Shown here: in pieces, positions 1-11,096 of the stretch | Position numbering within the stretch: the first letter of the stretch is position 1 | How the letters are laid out: every line of letters starts with the position of its first letter | NCBI GenBank assembly: GCA_022447605.1 | Contig: JAKVBG010000002.1 | Span: 154,312 to 218,311 of the forward strand | DNA from: Mariniblastus sp. | GTDB lineage: Bacteria; Planctomycetota; Planctomycetia; Pirellulales; Pirellulaceae | Direction of reading: 5' to 3' | DNA: 64,000 nucleotides | The notes under the pieces: model-generated | Database searches by the model: none | What the model saw: only the letters and a program-made list of their open reading frames with translations | What the model was told of the DNA's origin: nothing | Program-made: the position numbers and the translations under genes

Positions 1-1
1 G

Positions 2-1861
2 CATGATGACGCAAACCGTGCCTTGATGGGTTCCAACATGCAGCGCCAGGCCGTTCCCCTGCTGGTGGCCGAACCACCGATCGTGGGCACCGGCATGGAG
101 CGGATTGTTGCCGAGAACTCAAGCATGGTGATCAAGGCCGCCAAGGCTGGGAAAGTGACCTATGTCGATTCGACCCGAATCGAAGTGGGCCCGGATACGT
201 ACCCGTTGAAAAAATATGTGGGCCTCAACGAGAGGACCTGTTTGAACCAGAAGCCATTGGTGACGCCCGGTCAACGGGTCGAGAAGGGTGAAGTGATCGC
301 CGATGGGGCGGCCACTTACCAGGGTGAACTGGCGCTGGGGCGGAACGTCCTGGTCGGGTTCATGTCGTTTGACGGCTATAACTACGAAGACGCCATCATT
401 ATCAGCCAGGAACTGGTCCAGAATGATACGTACACGTCGATTCATATCGAGGAATTCGATGTGGAGATACGAGAGACGAAACTGGGCCGTGAGGAATTCA
501 CCCGTGACATTCCCAACGTCAGTGAAAAGGCCCTCAAGAATCTTGACGACAACGGGATCGTGCAAGTCGGTACCTACGTCCGGCCGGGTGACATTCTCGT
601 CGGTAAGGTCTCTCCCAAGTCGAAGACCGAATTGACACCGGAAGAAAAACTCTTGCATGCCATTTTCGGTCGCGCCGGCGAGGACGTGAAAAATGATTCG
701 CTTGAAGTCCCCTCCGGGATCGAGGGAATCGTGATTGACGCGCAGCGATTTTCTCGCCGCATGAGCCTTGCCGAAGAAGAGCGAAAAGTCTTTGAAAAGG
801 ACCTGAAAGCGGCGGAAACCGAAGGTAACGAAGCGGTGGCAGCTGTCTTCACCGACCTGATTTCTTCGATGGAAAAGGTGACAGGTAAGACCTTGACCGA
901 TGAAGACGAAACGCCGCTGACGCGGGATCAGAATCCGAAGTTCATTGCCGAGAAAGCTGTCAATTTCCGGCTTTCAACGATTACCTCGGGGATGCGCAGC
1001 GCAGACCGCTTGGCCCAGGTCGAGCGAATCTACCAGGAACAGTGGCCAGCCGTCGAGGCGGCGATTGATGTTCGTGATCGAATCGTCAACAGCATGAAGC
1101 GTGGCGACGAGTTGCGGAGTGGTGTCCTGCAGATGGTCAAGGTCTATATCGCCACCAAACGGGTGATATCGGTCGGTGACAAGATGGCCGGTCGTCACGG
1201 TAACAAAGGTGTGATTGCCAAGATTTTACCGGTCGAGGACATGCCCTTCCTGGAGGATGGAACCCCGCTGCAGATCCTGCTCAACCCGCTTGGCGTTCCG
1301 AGCCGGATGAACGTGGGCCAGATTCTGGAAACCCATCTCGGTTGGGCCGGGTCCAAGCTCGGCTTTCAGGCGATTACGCCCGTGTTCGACGGAGCCACGG
1401 AAGAGAAGATCAATGATTGCCTGGAAGAAGCCGGGTTGCCCCGCCATGGTAAATCGTACCTTTACGACGGGCGAACCGGTGAGCGACTGGGTCAGGAAAC
1501 GACCGTCGGCTACATCTATATGCTGAAACTGCATCACTTGGTGGATGACAAGGTTCATGCCCGTAGTACGGGTCCTTACTCCTTGATTACCCAACAACCT
1601 TTGGGTGGCAAGGCGCGATTTGGTGGCCAACGTTTTGGAGAGATGGAAGTCTGGGCGCTCGAGGCGTACGGAGCTGCTTACATTCTCCAGGAGTTGCTGA
1701 CCGTCAAAAGTGATGACGTGGAAGGGCGGACCAAGATTTATGAATCGATGGTCAAGGGCGAGAACACGCTGGAGGCTGGAACGCCTGCCAGTTTTGATGT
1801 CTTGACCAACGAAATTCGTGGTTTGGGACTCAATATGCACCTGGAAAAACGGCGCGGTTAG
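2..1861 (+). CDS. rpoB: RNA polymerase beta subunit, C-terminal part (5' truncated by window)
   Basis: The reading frame is open from base 2 and enters inside RpoB: the first residues read [20 protein letters not shown], the conserved segment just before the catalytic-core domain, so the apparent TTG start at 23 is internal. About 619 residues remain. They include [20 protein letters not shown] and the [20 protein letters not shown] clamp region, and the protein ends in the usual [12 protein letters not shown] tail. RpoB forms the polymerase catalytic cleft with RpoC, which follows 125 bases downstream. The frame is intact. Confidence 0.98.
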   Translation, partial: HDDANRALMGSNMQRQAVPLLVAEPPIVGTGMERIVAENSSMVIKAAKAGKVTYVDSTRIEVGPDTYPLKKYVGLNERTCLNQKPLVTPGQRVEKGEVIADGAATYQGELALGRNVLVGFMSFDGYNYEDAIIISQELVQNDTYTSIHIEEFDVEIRETKLGREEFTRDIPNVSEKALKNLDDNGIVQVGTYVRPGDILVGKVSPKSKTELTPEEKLLHAIFGRAGEDVKNDSLEVPSGIEGIVIDAQRFSRRMSLAEEERKVFEKDLKAAETEGNEAVAAVFTDLISSMEKVTGKTLTDEDETPLTRDQNPKFIAEKAVNFRLSTITSGMRSADRLAQVERIYQEQWPAVEAAIDVRDRIVNSMKRGDELRSGVLQMVKVYIATKRVISVGDKMAGRHGNKGVIAKILPVEDMPFLEDGTPLQILLNPLGVPSRMNVGQILETHLGWAGSKLGFQAITPVFDGATEEKINDCLEEAGLPRHGKSYLYDGRTGERLGQETTVGYIYMLKLHHLVDDKVHARSTGPYSLITQQPLGGKARFGGQRFGEMEVWALEAYGAAYILQELLTVKSDDVEGRTKIYESMVKGENTLEAGTPASFDVLTNEIRGLGLNMHLEKRRG

Positions 1862-1986
1862 ACCGCTTTGGCGGGTAGCGGGTGACTGGGTCCACTCGCT
1901 GCCAACCGTGAATCACCCATGTACGAACCCAACAACTGACCGTTTCGAGACAATTCCCGCAGTGTCCATAAAAGGAGCAGGTGAAC

Positions 1987-4900
1987 ATGGCAATTGCCGA
2001 CACCTCATACGAACGAGTTAATGATTACGCTTCGGTAAAAATCAGTTTGGCGCGACCCCATGACATTCGCAGCTGGTCGATGGGAGAAGTCAAGAAACCG
2101 GAAACCATCAACTACCGAACCTACCGGCCTGAAAAGGACGGTTTGTTTTGTGAGCGTATTTTTGGTCCGGAAAAAGACTGGGAATGTGCCTGCGGTAAAT
2201 ACCGAGGCATGAAATACAAAGGGATGATCTGTGACCGTTGTGGCGTCAAAGTGACCCATTCCAGGGTTCGTCGCAAGCGGATGGGGCATATCGAACTGGC
2301 CGCACCGGTTGTCCATATCTGGTTCTTCAAAGCGATGCCGAGTCGTTTGGGGAACCTGTTGGCGATGAAGACCAGCAGTCTCGAAAAGGTGATTTATTTT
2401 CAGGATTACGTCGTCACCGATCCCGGCACGACCGAACTCGAAAAACAGCAGTTGTTGACCGAGGAAGAGTACCGAGCCGCCAAGGCGCAGTTTGGTGCGG
2501 ATTCCTTCAAGGCCGGCATGGGCGCTGAGGCCGTGCGGTCATTGTTATCCGATTTGGACCTGGTCGAGCTTTCCGGACAATTGCGTGTCGAATTGGCAGA
2601 AACCGGTTCCAAGCAGAAAAGGAAGGACCTGACCAATCGCCTGAAGATCGTGGAGGCGATCCGTGACAGTGACAACAAGCCCGAGTGGATGGTCCTCGAT
2701 GTCATTCCGGTCATTCCACCCGACCTGCGGCCTCTGGTTTTGTTGGATTCCGGCAATTTTGCCACCAGTGACTTGAATGACCTCTACCGTCGGATTATCA
2801 ACCGGAATAACCGGTTGCGGAAACTGGTTGACCTGAACGCACCCGAAGTGATTATCCGCAACGAAAAACGGATGTTGCAGCAATCGGTCGACGCTCTGTT
2901 TGACAATAATCGTTGCAAGCGACCTGTTTTGGGCAGCAGCAACCGGCCCCTCAAATCCTTGACCGACATGATCAAGGGTAAGCAGGGAAGGTTCCGTGAA
3001 AATCTGTTGGGCAAACGGGTGGACTATTCGGCCAGGAGTGTGATTGTCGTCGGTCCAAGGCTCAAATTGCACCAATGCGGCTTGCCAAAGAAGATTGCCC
3101 TGGAACTCTATCAGCCCTTCATCATTCGCAAGCTCAAGGAACTGGGGCACGCCGATACGATCAAGAGCGCCAAGAAGATGCTTGAGCGCAAAGATGAAGA
3201 GGTTTGGGATATCCTCGAGTTTGTCATCAAAAATCATCCGGTTCTGCTGAACCGGGCACCCACCCTGCACCGGATGGGGATCCAGGCCTTTGAGCCGACC
3301 CTGGTCGAAGGGAATGCGATCCATTTGCACCCGTTGGTTTGCAAAGGATTCAACGCCGACTTCGATGGTGACCAGATGGCTGTCCACCTGCCGCTGTCGA
3401 TCGAGGCCCAAGTTGAGGCGCACACCTTGATGTTGTCTACCAACAACATCTTTGCACCTTCCAACGGTAAGCCGATCATGAGTCCTTCTCAGGATACGGT
3501 GATGGGTTGTTATTACATAACCCTGATGCTGCCCAACCAGCTTGGTGAGGGTATGGTCTTCAGCTCGCTGGACGAAGCCGACTCGGCCTTTTCCCAGGGC
3601 ATCATCACGATGCATGCCAGGATCAAGGTGCGGTTACCGGAATCGCAATTTGTCCGCACCGGCGAGGAAGAGCGGTTGCCCGGTCAGATTATCGAGACTT
3701 CGTACGGTCGTGTCCTGTTCAACATGATGTTGCCTGAAGGGATGGATTTCTACAACTATGGAATGCGTAGTGGTGATCTCGCTACCGTGATTTCCGACTG
3801 TTACCAGGGACTCGGTCGCCGCGCGACGATCAACCTGTTGGACGACATGAACCAGCTTGGTTTCCGCGAGAGTACTCGCAGTGGTCTTTCGTTTGCGACC
3901 GATGATCTGGTGACCCCCGATAGCAAAGAAAAGATTGTTGCCGAGGCGGAGAAAGAGGTGTTGAAGTACCGTAAACACTATGAACGGGGTGTGATTACGG
4001 AAAAAGAGCGCTACAACAAAGTGCTCGATACTTGGACACACGCTCGTGAGAGCATTACCAAGGAAATGATGTCGGCCATGGAAGTTGACGACCGGGGTGG
4101 CATGGGCTACGTCAACCCGGTTTACCTGATGGCTCATTCAGGTGCCCGTGGTGGTGTCGAGCAGATTCGACAATTGGCCGGTATGCGGGGTTTGATGGCC
4201 AAGCCGACCGGCGAGATCATTGAGACGCCGATTAAGGCCAACTTCCGGGAAGGCCTTTCCGTGCTGGAGTATTTCAGTTCGACCCACGGTGCCCGAAAAG
4301 GATTGGCCGATACCGCGTTGAAGACGGCCGACTCTGGTTACTTGACCCGTAAGCTGGCGGATGTGGCCCAGAACGTCGTGATCACGATGGACGACTGCGA
4401 GACGACCCAGGGGATCACCAAGGGTGTTATTTACCGGGGTGAGCAGGTCGAGGTGCGGTTAGCAACGGCCATTAATGGACGGGTTTCTCGTCAGAATATC
4501 GTCAATCCGGTCACGGACGAGGTGATTGTCCAAGAGAACCAGATGATCACCCCGGAAATTGCCAGGAAGATCGAACAGATGGGTCTCGAGAAGATCCAGG
4601 TTCGCAGCCCGATGACCTGCGAGGCGTCTCTGGGTGTCTGCCGTAAATGTTACGGGATGGATATGTCGACCGGTGCCGAAGTCGAAGAGGGAATGGCGGT
4701 TGGTATCATCGCGGCCCAGAGTATTGGTGAGCCGGGGACCCAGTTGACCATGCGGACGTTCCACATTGGTGGTGTGGCCAATACACAAACCGAGGAAAAT
4801 GAACGGAAGTGCAAGAAGGCTGGTACGGTCAAACTGACTCGTATGCGGTACGTTACCAACTCCAGCGGCGACACAGTTGTTTTGAACCGAAATGGTGAAA

Positions 4901-7161
4901 TTGCCATTCTCGATCCGCGGGGACGTGAACTGGAGAATCATACGGTTCCCGCAGGTGCGGTCCTGAAAGTTGAGGATGACTCGACCGTCAAAGCCGGCCA
5001 GGTGTTGTGCCAATGGAACCCGCACGCGGTTCCCGTATTGGCCGAAGTCGGTGGCCGTGTACGGTTCGAAGATATTGTCGAAGGGGAAACGGTCCAGTCG
5101 GAAAAAGACAGTAGTGGAACCGTCCGGCGGACCATTATCGATTTCAAGGGGGACATGCATCCCCAGATCGTGATCGAAGATACCGACGGCAAGCCGTTGG
5201 ATGTCTACTATTTGCCCGAGCGGGCGAACGTCATGGTCGACGAGGGCGATACGATCTCGGCCGGTTCGGCCGTTGCCGAAACACCGCGCGAGTCCTCTGG
5301 CGTATCTGATATCACCGGTGGTTTGCCGCGAGTGACAGAGATCTTTGAAGCCCGTAAACCGAAAGACCCGGCCGTCCTGTCCGAGATCGATGGTGTGGTT
5401 GAGATTTTGGCCGAGAAGAAACGTGGTAAACGGATGATCATCGTCCGTAACGAAGCGGGTATCGAGGTTGAACACCTCGTACCACCCGGAAAACGATTCC
5501 GCGTCCATACGGGTGATTTCGTAAAAGCAGGTCAACAATTGATTGATGGGCCGTTGGTGCCCCACGATATTCTGCACGTCTCCGGTGAAGAGGCCGTTCA
5601 GCAATACCTGACCCATGAAATCCAGAGCGTTTATCGAAGCCAACGGGTCGAAATCAACGACAAGCATATCGAGATCATCGTGGCCCGAATGCTCCGCAAG
5701 GTGAAGATCGAAACGACCGGCGATACCAGCCTGTTGCCCGGGTTGGTCTGCGATCGCTTTGATTTCAACCTGGTCAATGAAGAGCTTGCCCGGTCGCTCA
5801 AGATTTCGGATCCGGGTGACAGTGACTTTAGCAAGGGACAAATTGTCAAGAAAGTCATTGTCGAGGACACCAACTCGAAGATTGAAGCGTTGGGTGGCAA
5901 GCCTGCCAAGGGCAAGAAACCGGCTTCGGCCACTGCCAGTACCCAGTTGCTTGGGATTACCAAGGCATCGGTACAGAGTTCCAGCTTCATTTCGGCTGCC
6001 AGTTTCCAGGAAACGACCAAGGTTTTGACCGAGGCGGCCCTGTCCGGGAAGATTGACAATCTGGTCGGATTGAAGGAGAACGTCATCCTGGGCCACTTGA
6101 TCCCAGCCGGTACCGGGTTCCGTACTTTCCAGGATTCGGATGTCCAGTACAACCTGGAAGCGCTGCGGTCGATGGCCGCTGCCCCGATTCAATCACTGGA
6201 GGAGACGTTCCCGCTGTTGGAGCCAGGTTCGTCGGCAGTCCCGGCTTCCGGGGACACGCCTCAAGTGGGACTGGATGTGATGACCGGGACCTTTGATGAT
6301 CCTTCGGTGGTAAGCGGTGACAGTTTGACCGGGGCGGCGACGATCGAGATGCCGGTGACTGAGTCGGCCCTGGAGACAGGTCCAAATGATTTAACCCAAA
6401 TCGTGGGCATCGGCCCTGACGTGGCAGAGATGTTGAATGCCTTCGGCATCACCACCTATTCCGACCTGGCAAGTCGTACGCCGGACCAGATCCGGGAAAT
6501 GCTGGGCCCCCAGTTCGCCTCTTGCGATCCGACCACCTGGTCCGACCAGGCTCAGCTTGCCGCTTCGGGAGACTGGGAGGGGTTGCGTGCCTGGCAGTCC
6601 CAGTTGTCCGGAGGTGGGGAAGTCGCAGTCGAAGTTGAAGTCGCGCCTTCAGCACCAGCTACGCCGGATGACCTGACACGTATCAACGGTATCGGTCCTG
6701 AAGTTGCCCAGGTCCTGGTGGCCAGTGGCATCGGGACGTATGCCGATCTCGCCGCGATGAGTGCCGAACAGATCAATTTGCTGTTGGGAGGCGATTCGGC
6801 TGCCCATGACTCGTCCACTTGGCCGGGACAGGCCCAAATGGCAGCTGCCGGCCAATGGGATGACCTGCTGGCCTGGCAGGGTCAACAGGATCGGGGCCAG
6901 TCGACCCATGCGGCGGATGACCTGAAGTTGATCGAAGGGATCGGGCCAAAAATAGAAGAGATCCTAAATGCTGCAGGAATAACAAGTTACGTCCATCTTG
7001 CCGGTGTCACTTCCCAGCAGGTCGCCGAGTTGCTCGTAGCTGCCGGGAACCAATATTCGGCTCACGACCCGACGACTTGGCCGAATCAGGCCCAGATGGC
7101 GGCCGAGGGGCGGTGGGAAGAGTTACGCGCCTGGCAGGAAGAGCTCGATGGCGGGCAATAG
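1987..7161 (+). CDS. rpoC: RNA polymerase beta' subunit with three C-terminal HhH-like repeats
   Basis: Largest polymerase subunit. An AAAGGAG ribosome site lies at 1971-1977. The GTG at 1981 is too close to it, so ATG 1987 ([13 protein letters not shown]) is preferred; residue numbers here count from the GTG. Visible parts are the N-terminal zinc site ([20 protein letters not shown]), the Mg-binding NADFDGDQ with the three Asp near 460, 462 and 464, the second zinc site ([13 protein letters not shown]), and the normal RpoC end [17 protein letters not shown] near residue 1385. After that come an acidic linker and three homologous modules of about 75 residues (near 1470-1542, 1563-1636, 1646-1726). 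Each has GIGP in a helix-hairpin-helix context and a tail like [20 protein letters not shown]. This extension is not part of standard RpoC. Confidence 0.97.
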   Translation: MAIADTSYERVNDYASVKISLARPHDIRSWSMGEVKKPETINYRTYRPEKDGLFCERIFGPEKDWECACGKYRGMKYKGMICDRCGVKVTHSRVRRKRMGHIELAAPVVHIWFFKAMPSRLGNLLAMKTSSLEKVIYFQDYVVTDPGTTELEKQQLLTEEEYRAAKAQFGADSFKAGMGAEAVRSLLSDLDLVELSGQLRVELAETGSKQKRKDLTNRLKIVEAIRDSDNKPEWMVLDVIPVIPPDLRPLVLLDSGNFATSDLNDLYRRIINRNNRLRKLVDLNAPEVIIRNEKRMLQQSVDALFDNNRCKRPVLGSSNRPLKSLTDMIKGKQGRFRENLLGKRVDYSARSVIVVGPRLKLHQCGLPKKIALELYQPFIIRKLKELGHADTIKSAKKMLERKDEEVWDILEFVIKNHPVLLNRAPTLHRMGIQAFEPTLVEGNAIHLHPLVCKGFNADFDGDQMAVHLPLSIEAQVEAHTLMLSTNNIFAPSNGKPIMSPSQDTVMGCYYITLMLPNQLGEGMVFSSLDEADSAFSQGIITMHARIKVRLPESQFVRTGEEERLPGQIIETSYGRVLFNMMLPEGMDFYNYGMRSGDLATVISDCYQGLGRRATINLLDDMNQLGFRESTRSGLSFATDDLVTPDSKEKIVAEAEKEVLKYRKHYERGVITEKERYNKVLDTWTHARESITKEMMSAMEVDDRGGMGYVNPVYLMAHSGARGGVEQIRQLAGMRGLMAKPTGEIIETPIKANFREGLSVLEYFSSTHGARKGLADTALKTADSGYLTRKLADVAQNVVITMDDCETTQGITKGVIYRGEQVEVRLATAINGRVSRQNIVNPVTDEVIVQENQMITPEIARKIEQMGLEKIQVRSPMTCEASLGVCRKCYGMDMSTGAEVEEGMAVGIIAAQSIGEPGTQLTMRTFHIGGVANTQTEENERKCKKAGTVKLTRMRYVTNSSGDTVVLNRNGEIAILDPRGRELENHTVPAGAVLKVEDDSTVKAGQVLCQWNPHAVPVLAEVGGRVRFEDIVEGETVQSEKDSSGTVRRTIIDFKGDMHPQIVIEDTDGKPLDVYYLPERANVMVDEGDTISAGSAVAETPRESSGVSDITGGLPRVTEIFEARKPKDPAVLSEIDGVVEILAEKKRGKRMIIVRNEAGIEVEHLVPPGKRFRVHTGDFVKAGQQLIDGPLVPHDILHVSGEEAVQQYLTHEIQSVYRSQRVEINDKHIEIIVARMLRKVKIETTGDTSLLPGLVCDRFDFNLVNEELARSLKISDPGDSDFSKGQIVKKVIVEDTNSKIEALGGKPAKGKKPASATASTQLLGITKASVQSSSFISAASFQETTKVLTEAALSGKIDNLVGLKENVILGHLIPAGTGFRTFQDSDVQYNLEALRSMAAAPIQSLEETFPLLEPGSSAVPASGDTPQVGLDVMTGTFDDPSVVSGDSLTGAATIEMPVTESALETGPNDLTQIVGIGPDVAEMLNAFGITTYSDLASRTPDQIREMLGPQFASCDPTTWSDQAQLAASGDWEGLRAWQSQLSGGGEVAVEVEVAPSAPATPDDLTRINGIGPEVAQVLVASGIGTYADLAAMSAEQINLLLGGDSAAHDSSTWPGQAQMAAAGQWDDLLAWQGQQDRGQSTHAADDLKLIEGIGPKIEEILNAAGITSYVHLAGVTSQQVAELLVAAGNQYSAHDPTTWPNQAQMAAEGRWEELRAWQEELDGGQ
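6388..7158 (+). repeat. Three tandem HhH-like modules in the RpoC tail
   Basis: Three diverged in-frame copies start at 6388, 6667 and 6916. Each begins with DL(T/K) and a GIGP turn, continues through a GI(T/G)(S/T)Y..LA segment, and ends with D(P/S)(T/S)TWP/S.QAQ(M/L)AA.G.W..L.AWQ. Linkers rich in Gly, Val, Ala and Pro separate them. The pattern matches my memory of small helix-hairpin-helix C-terminal modules (HHH_5/DUF4332-like) found on some ribosomal proteins. That family assignment is inference; the triplication is directly visible. Confidence 0.9.
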
Positions 7162-7230
7162 GGCTTGATGGGCCGGTGCGGCGGCGGGCCCGTTTTCCAG
7201 GCCTGGAGGGTGCAAATCGGCAATTAGAGC

Positions 7231-7258
7231 TTGACGTTATGTGGAAAACGGGTAGCCT
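7231..7258 (+). promoter_or_regulatory. Candidate promoter upstream of rpsL
   Basis: TTGACG at 7231-7236 and TAGCCT at 7253-7258 are 16 bases apart in the 148-base gap between rpoC and rpsL. A GGGCC/GGCCC inverted repeat followed by TTTT (7170-7196) lies before it and could weaken read-through from rpoC. The evidence is sequence pattern only. Confidence 0.35.
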
Positions 7259-7309
7259 TACGGGTTCCCGTTGAGTGTTGAAAAGAAGGCTTTTTCAAGG
7301 CAAACCTGA

Positions 7310-7681
7310 ATGCCAACCATTAATCAGTTAGTACGAAAACGACGTAAACAGAAGCGGAAGTTTACCAAGGCTCCCGTCTTGGATCGCTGTCCCCAGAAAC
7401 AGGGCGTTTGTTTACAAGTACGAACGATGACGCCCAAAAAGCCAAATTCAGCCCTGCGAAAAATTACCCGGGTTCGACTTTCCAACGGTAAAGAAGTAAC
7501 GGTTTACATCCCGGGTGAAGGACACAATCTTCAGGAACACTCGATTGTTCTGGTACGTGGCGGCCGAGTGCGGGATTTGCCCGGGGTGCGCTACCAGGTG
7601 GTTCGAGGAGCTCAGGATACGCTGGGCGTCGAGAATCGAAAACAATCACGCAGTCGCTACGGCGCCAAGAAACAGAAATAA
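7310..7681 (+). CDS. rpsL: 30S ribosomal protein S12
   Basis: 123 residues, normal for S12. It starts [17 protein letters not shown] and contains the decoding-centre loop [11 protein letters not shown] (site of streptomycin-resistance changes in other bacteria) and [10 protein letters not shown], which carries the aspartate methylthiolated by RimO in some species. It binds 16S rRNA at the A site and governs decoding accuracy. It follows rpoC and precedes rpsG by 27 bases, the classical str order. Confidence 0.98.
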   Translation: MPTINQLVRKRRKQKRKFTKAPVLDRCPQKQGVCLQVRTMTPKKPNSALRKITRVRLSNGKEVTVYIPGEGHNLQEHSIVLVRGGRVRDLPGVRYQVVRGAQDTLGVENRKQSRSRYGAKKQK

Positions 7682-7708
7682 CTCGTAGGCAACAGATAGA
7701 CGTAAATC

Positions 7709-8179
7709 ATGGGTCGCATAACTTCCAGTCGAACACAACTCAAGCCGGATCCGAAATTCGATTCCGAGTTGGCATCCAAGTTTATTAATTGCTTGATGTG
7801 GGATGGCAAAAAAACGATTGCCCAGGCCGTCTTTTACGACGCCTTGGACGAAATCAAGCGACGCCTTCCTGATCAGGAGTCGATCGAGGTTTTTAACCAG
7901 GCGATTGAAAACGTGAAGCCCCAGATTGAAGTTCGCTCGAAACGAGTGGGGGGTGCTTCGTACCAGGTCCCGATGCAGGTCAGTCGACAGCGACAACAGT
8001 CATTGGCCATCCGATGGTTGCTCAATGCGATCCGTGACAAGAAAGGCCGGCCGACGCACCTCAAATTGGCCGATGAAATTTGCGCCGCGTTTAACCGTGA
8101 GGGGGCGGCGATGACCAAGCGGGATAATACCCACCGCATGGCAGAAGCCAACAAGGCCTTCGCCCATTTTGCCTGGTAG
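7709..8179 (+). CDS. rpsG: 30S ribosomal protein S7
   Basis: 156 residues, the usual S7 length. Family features include the segment [20 protein letters not shown] near the N-terminus, [12 protein letters not shown] in the middle and the tail [21 protein letters not shown]7 nucleates assembly of the 16S 3' major domain in the 30S head. It is the last gene before a strong intrinsic terminator, so fusA probably has a separate promoter. Confidence 0.98.
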   Translation: MGRITSSRTQLKPDPKFDSELASKFINCLMWDGKKTIAQAVFYDALDEIKRRLPDQESIEVFNQAIENVKPQIEVRSKRVGGASYQVPMQVSRQRQQSLAIRWLLNAIRDKKGRPTHLKLADEICAAFNREGAAMTKRDNTHRMAEANKAFAHFAW

Positions 8180-8200
8180 GCGCACTGAGACAACTCAATG

Positions 8201-8227
8201 ACCGCTCGGATAGCGAGCGGTTTTTTT
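8201..8227 (+). terminator. Rho-independent terminator after rpsG
   Basis: ACCGCTCG (8201-8208) pairs perfectly with CGAGCGGT (8214-8221) across a five-base loop, and the T run ends at 8227. It begins 22 bases after the rpsG stop and closes the rpoB-rpsG transcript. Confidence 0.9.
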
Positions 8228-8369
8228 GTGCGCCTGCTGCTTCGGAGCCTGGCTGACCTAAACGGATGGATTCGTCCGCTACCCAGTCAGTCTGCCGGTT
8301 GGCTCATTGCCTTGGGTGGTTGTCATGAAATCGTGGTGTCGACGTATCCAAATAAAGACGCGACCAAGA

Positions 8370-8375
8370 TATACT
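8370..8375 (+). promoter_or_regulatory. Candidate -10 element for fusA
   Basis: TATACT sits about 80 bases before the homology-supported fusA start, in the gap after the rpsG terminator. No good -35 is visible at 16-18 bases. If it is used, transcription would begin near 8382, which argues against the upstream ATG at 8380 as the fusA start. Confidence 0.3.
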
Positions 8376-8454
8376 GGGAATGCTAAATTTTTTCATGGCC
8401 GACCAGCCGGCGGCCAACCCACTGATGGAACGGGGCCTGAAGAGCCAACGGTCA

Positions 8455-10530
8455 ATGTCACGCAAGCTCGAAAAACTTAGAAATATTGGCATCATCGCTC
8501 ATATCGATGCGGGGAAAACCACAGTCACCGAGCGCATGCTGTTCCTCAGTGGAGCGAAGCATCGTGTTGGGAAAGTCGATAGTGGGACGACCACGACCGA
8601 TAGCGATGAGGAAGAACAGAATCGTGGCATTACGATCTACTCCGCCTGCGCCACGTTTGAATGGGACGATGTCTATATCAACCTGATCGATACACCCGGG
8701 CACGTTGATTTCACGGCCGAAGTAGAACGGAGCCTGCGGGTACTCGATGGTGCGGTGGTTGTGTTCAGCGCCCGTGAGGGAGTTGAGGCGCAAAGTGAAA
8801 CGGTTTGGCGACAGGCCGACCGGTACCATGTCCCACGGGTTGCATTTATCAACAAGATGGATCGGGAAGGTGCCGAATTTGAGCGGGTGGTTAGCGATAT
8901 TGAATCAAGGCTCAACGGCCGGCCGGTCCCCATTCAAATACCTGTGGGCCAGGGACCTGCCCACATCGACAACTGTTTTCGTGGCATCATCGACTTGATC
9001 GACATGAAGTTGGTTACGTTTTCCGATGAAGGCAAAACGATGCAAACATCGGAAATTCCGGATGACCTCCAGGTGGAGGCCGAGGTGGCTAGGACCGAGT
9101 TGCTGGAAGTGTTGTACGAGTTCAGTGATGAGATGATGGAAAAGGCGTTTGCCGATGAACCGATCCCCAGCAGTTTGATCGGAAAGGTCATCCGTGAAGC
9201 GACCTTGCAACGGATGATCCAGCCGGTTGTCTGTGGTAGTGCACTCCATGGTGTGGGCGTGCAGGGAGTGTTGGATTGTGTCAGGGATTATCTGCCCAGC
9301 CCGCTTGATCGGCCCCCGGTCGAAGGGGTCAACCCACAAAAGCCGGATCAGCCCGAGGCGCGGAAGCCGGACATTAAGGAGCCGTTTTGCGGGCTTGTAT
9401 TCAAGATACTGCCAGCCAAGACAGGCGATTTTTATTGGGTTCGGGTCTACTCGGGCGAACTGAAGTCCAATTCGAGGGTTGCCTGTCCCGGCCAGGGGAA
9501 AAAAGAGAACGTGGCCCAACTCTGGCAAATCCATGCGACCAAAAAAGAGACCCAGGTCGAATCCGTGACCGCTGGCGATATTGTTGGCGTGATCGGCCCG
9601 AGGAACGCTGTGACGGGTGACACGTTGTGTGATCAAAAATCATTGATTCAGCTCGAGTCGATCGAGTTTCCCAATACAGTGATCGAAATGGCGATCGAGC
9701 CCGAGAGTACGGGAGAACGGTCCAAGCTGGCCGATACACTGGTGCTTCTCCGCCGACAGGACCCGACGTTTAAGGCGGTCGAAAACGAGGATACGGGCCA
9801 AACGTTGATTGCCGGCATGGGTGAGTTGCATCTGGAAGTTATCAAGAACCGCCTTTTGAGGGATTTCAACCTGAACGTCAAGGTTCATAAGCCGAGAGTT
9901 TCCTACCGCGAGACGATCAGTGCTGCGGTGGAGGTCACGGGTGAGTGCCACCGCCTTGTCAACGGCCAACAGCTGTTTGCCAAGCTCAAGATACGTATGG
10001 AACCGGACGAAAATGTGGAAGCGGGAGTGAGTGTTCGCACGGCTGGGGTCGCCGGTAAACTTTCGGGAGAATTGATGGAAGCGGTCAAGGAAGAGATTGT
10101 TGCCCGGGGTGAAGGCGGGGGCGTGATTGGCAGTTTTCCGCTGACCAAGATACGGGTTAGCCTGTTGGACGCCGAGGTCACGGAGGAGTCGTCAGAAATG
10201 GCTTTCAGCATCGCCGCAGGCGAAGCGTTTGAAGAGGCCTTGAAACAGGCCGGTCCGCTTTTGCTGGAGCCGATCATGAAACTGAATATCACGACTCCCG
10301 ATGACTACCACGGTGATTTTGTCAGTGATTTGATGCAGCGTCGGGCGAGGATCGTCAACACCGACCATCGAAATGGGATGACCTTTATCGAGGCGAACGC
10401 ACCGCTGGGTGAGCTGTTTGGATATTCCAACGCGATGCGGAGCCTGAGCCAGGGCCGAGCGGGAAGTTCCATGGAGCCGCTGGAATACGAACCGGCTCCG
10501 CCGGAAGTGGCAGCAGCTTTTGCGATGTAG
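8455..10530 (+). CDS. fusA: Translation elongation factor G (divergent, planctomycete type)
   Basis: Ribosomal translocase GTPase, 691 residues from ATG 8455. There the sequence MSRKLEKLRNIGIIAHIDAG matches the family N-terminus. In-frame ATGs at 8380 and 8395 would add a non-homologous leader. G1 is AHIDAGKTT, G3 DTPGHVDF and G4 NKMD. The switch I segment (TTTDSDEEEQNRGITI) departs from the common DWMEQEQERGITI. The GVEAQSETVWRQADRYHVPR stretch recalls the EF-G forms of spirochaetes, planctomycetes and mitochondria. Being next to rpsL and rpsG suggests it is a housekeeping EF-G; the subtype is inference. Confidence 0.93.
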   Translation: MSRKLEKLRNIGIIAHIDAGKTTVTERMLFLSGAKHRVGKVDSGTTTTDSDEEEQNRGITIYSACATFEWDDVYINLIDTPGHVDFTAEVERSLRVLDGAVVVFSAREGVEAQSETVWRQADRYHVPRVAFINKMDREGAEFERVVSDIESRLNGRPVPIQIPVGQGPAHIDNCFRGIIDLIDMKLVTFSDEGKTMQTSEIPDDLQVEAEVARTELLEVLYEFSDEMMEKAFADEPIPSSLIGKVIREATLQRMIQPVVCGSALHGVGVQGVLDCVRDYLPSPLDRPPVEGVNPQKPDQPEARKPDIKEPFCGLVFKILPAKTGDFYWVRVYSGELKSNSRVACPGQGKKENVAQLWQIHATKKETQVESVTAGDIVGVIGPRNAVTGDTLCDQKSLIQLESIEFPNTVIEMAIEPESTGERSKLADTLVLLRRQDPTFKAVENEDTGQTLIAGMGELHLEVIKNRLLRDFNLNVKVHKPRVSYRETISAAVEVTGECHRLVNGQQLFAKLKIRMEPDENVEAGVSVRTAGVAGKLSGELMEAVKEEIVARGEGGGVIGSFPLTKIRVSLLDAEVTEESSEMAFSIAAGEAFEEALKQAGPLLLEPIMKLNITTPDDYHGDFVSDLMQRRARIVNTDHRNGMTFIEANAPLGELFGYSNAMRSLSQGRAGSSMEPLEYEPAPPEVAAAFAM

Positions 10531-10643
10531 TTCCTCGATGTAGTTCCTGAAACGCTTCGGGAGCCGGGATAGGGGCTGTGAAATTCGGCTGGCGGAGCTG
10601 AGCGGTGCCTTCCCAACGGATTTTTAATAGGTTTTTCGATTCA

Positions 10644-10671
10644 TTGACCCTGTTTTGATACGGGTTAAAAT
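10644..10671 (+). promoter_or_regulatory. Candidate sigma70-type promoter for trxA
   Basis: TTGACC (10644-10649), a 16-base spacer, then TAAAAT (10666-10671), 58 bases before the trxA ATG. The region is AT-rich compared with its surroundings. Confidence 0.45.
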
Positions 10672-10729
10672 TCTGTCACCACAAACTTATGATGGTATTA
10701 TAAAAATTGCATTTCAACGGAGTGCCCGC

Positions 10730-11047
10730 ATGGCAACTGAATTCACTGCTGATAATTTTGAAACAGAAGTTCTTCAATCAGACCATCCCGTCGTGGTTGA
10801 TTTCTGGGCGCCGTGGTGTGGCCCCTGCCGTCAGATTGCTCCTATCATTGAGGAACTGGCTACTGAGAACTCGGATGTGACAGTTGGTAAACTCAACGTG
10901 GACGAAGGTGAAGGGATCGCCTTGAAGTATGGGATCAACACCATTCCGACTATCCTGCTGTTCAAAGGTGGGGAAGTGGTCGAGCGGGTTCAGGGTGTAA
11001 CGCCCAAGAGCAAGCTGCAGGAGTTGATCGATTCGCATAAAGCGTGA
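10730..11047 (+). CDS. trxA: Thioredoxin
   Basis: 105 residues from ATG 10730, with ACGGAG at 10717-10722 as ribosome site. The longer frame from 10655 only adds a non-homologous leader. It has the redox active site WCGPC (Cys30 and Cys33), the buried Asp24 in VVDFWAPW, the cis-proline loop TIPT, and the family-typical length. It is a cytoplasmic disulfide reductase for enzymes such as ribonucleotide reductase and peroxiredoxins. It appears monocistronic, with the next genes on the opposite strand. Confidence 0.96.
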   Translation: MATEFTADNFETEVLQSDHPVVVDFWAPWCGPCRQIAPIIEELATENSDVTVGKLNVDEGEGIALKYGINTIPTILLFKGGEVVERVQGVTPKSKLQELIDSHKA

Positions 11048-11096
11048 GATCGCGGCGCGTCCAACTCACCTTCGCTGGCTCAACGATCATCCTGAT

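Noticed and set aside
1862..1986. Possible small gene or terminator between rpoB and rpoC
   Set aside because: Only weak G-rich stems and no T run. The overlapping 67-codon frame (1818-2021) is a shadow. Continuous transcription is more likely.
4459..6192. 577-codon open frame on the minus strand inside rpoC
   Set aside because: It is fully antisense to a certain gene, has no family features, and is a compositional shadow of rpoC codon use.
8380..8454. 25-codon N-terminal extension of EF-G from ATG 8380
   Set aside because: It does not resemble EF-G, and the candidate -10 at 8370-8375 would place the transcript start at or after this ATG.
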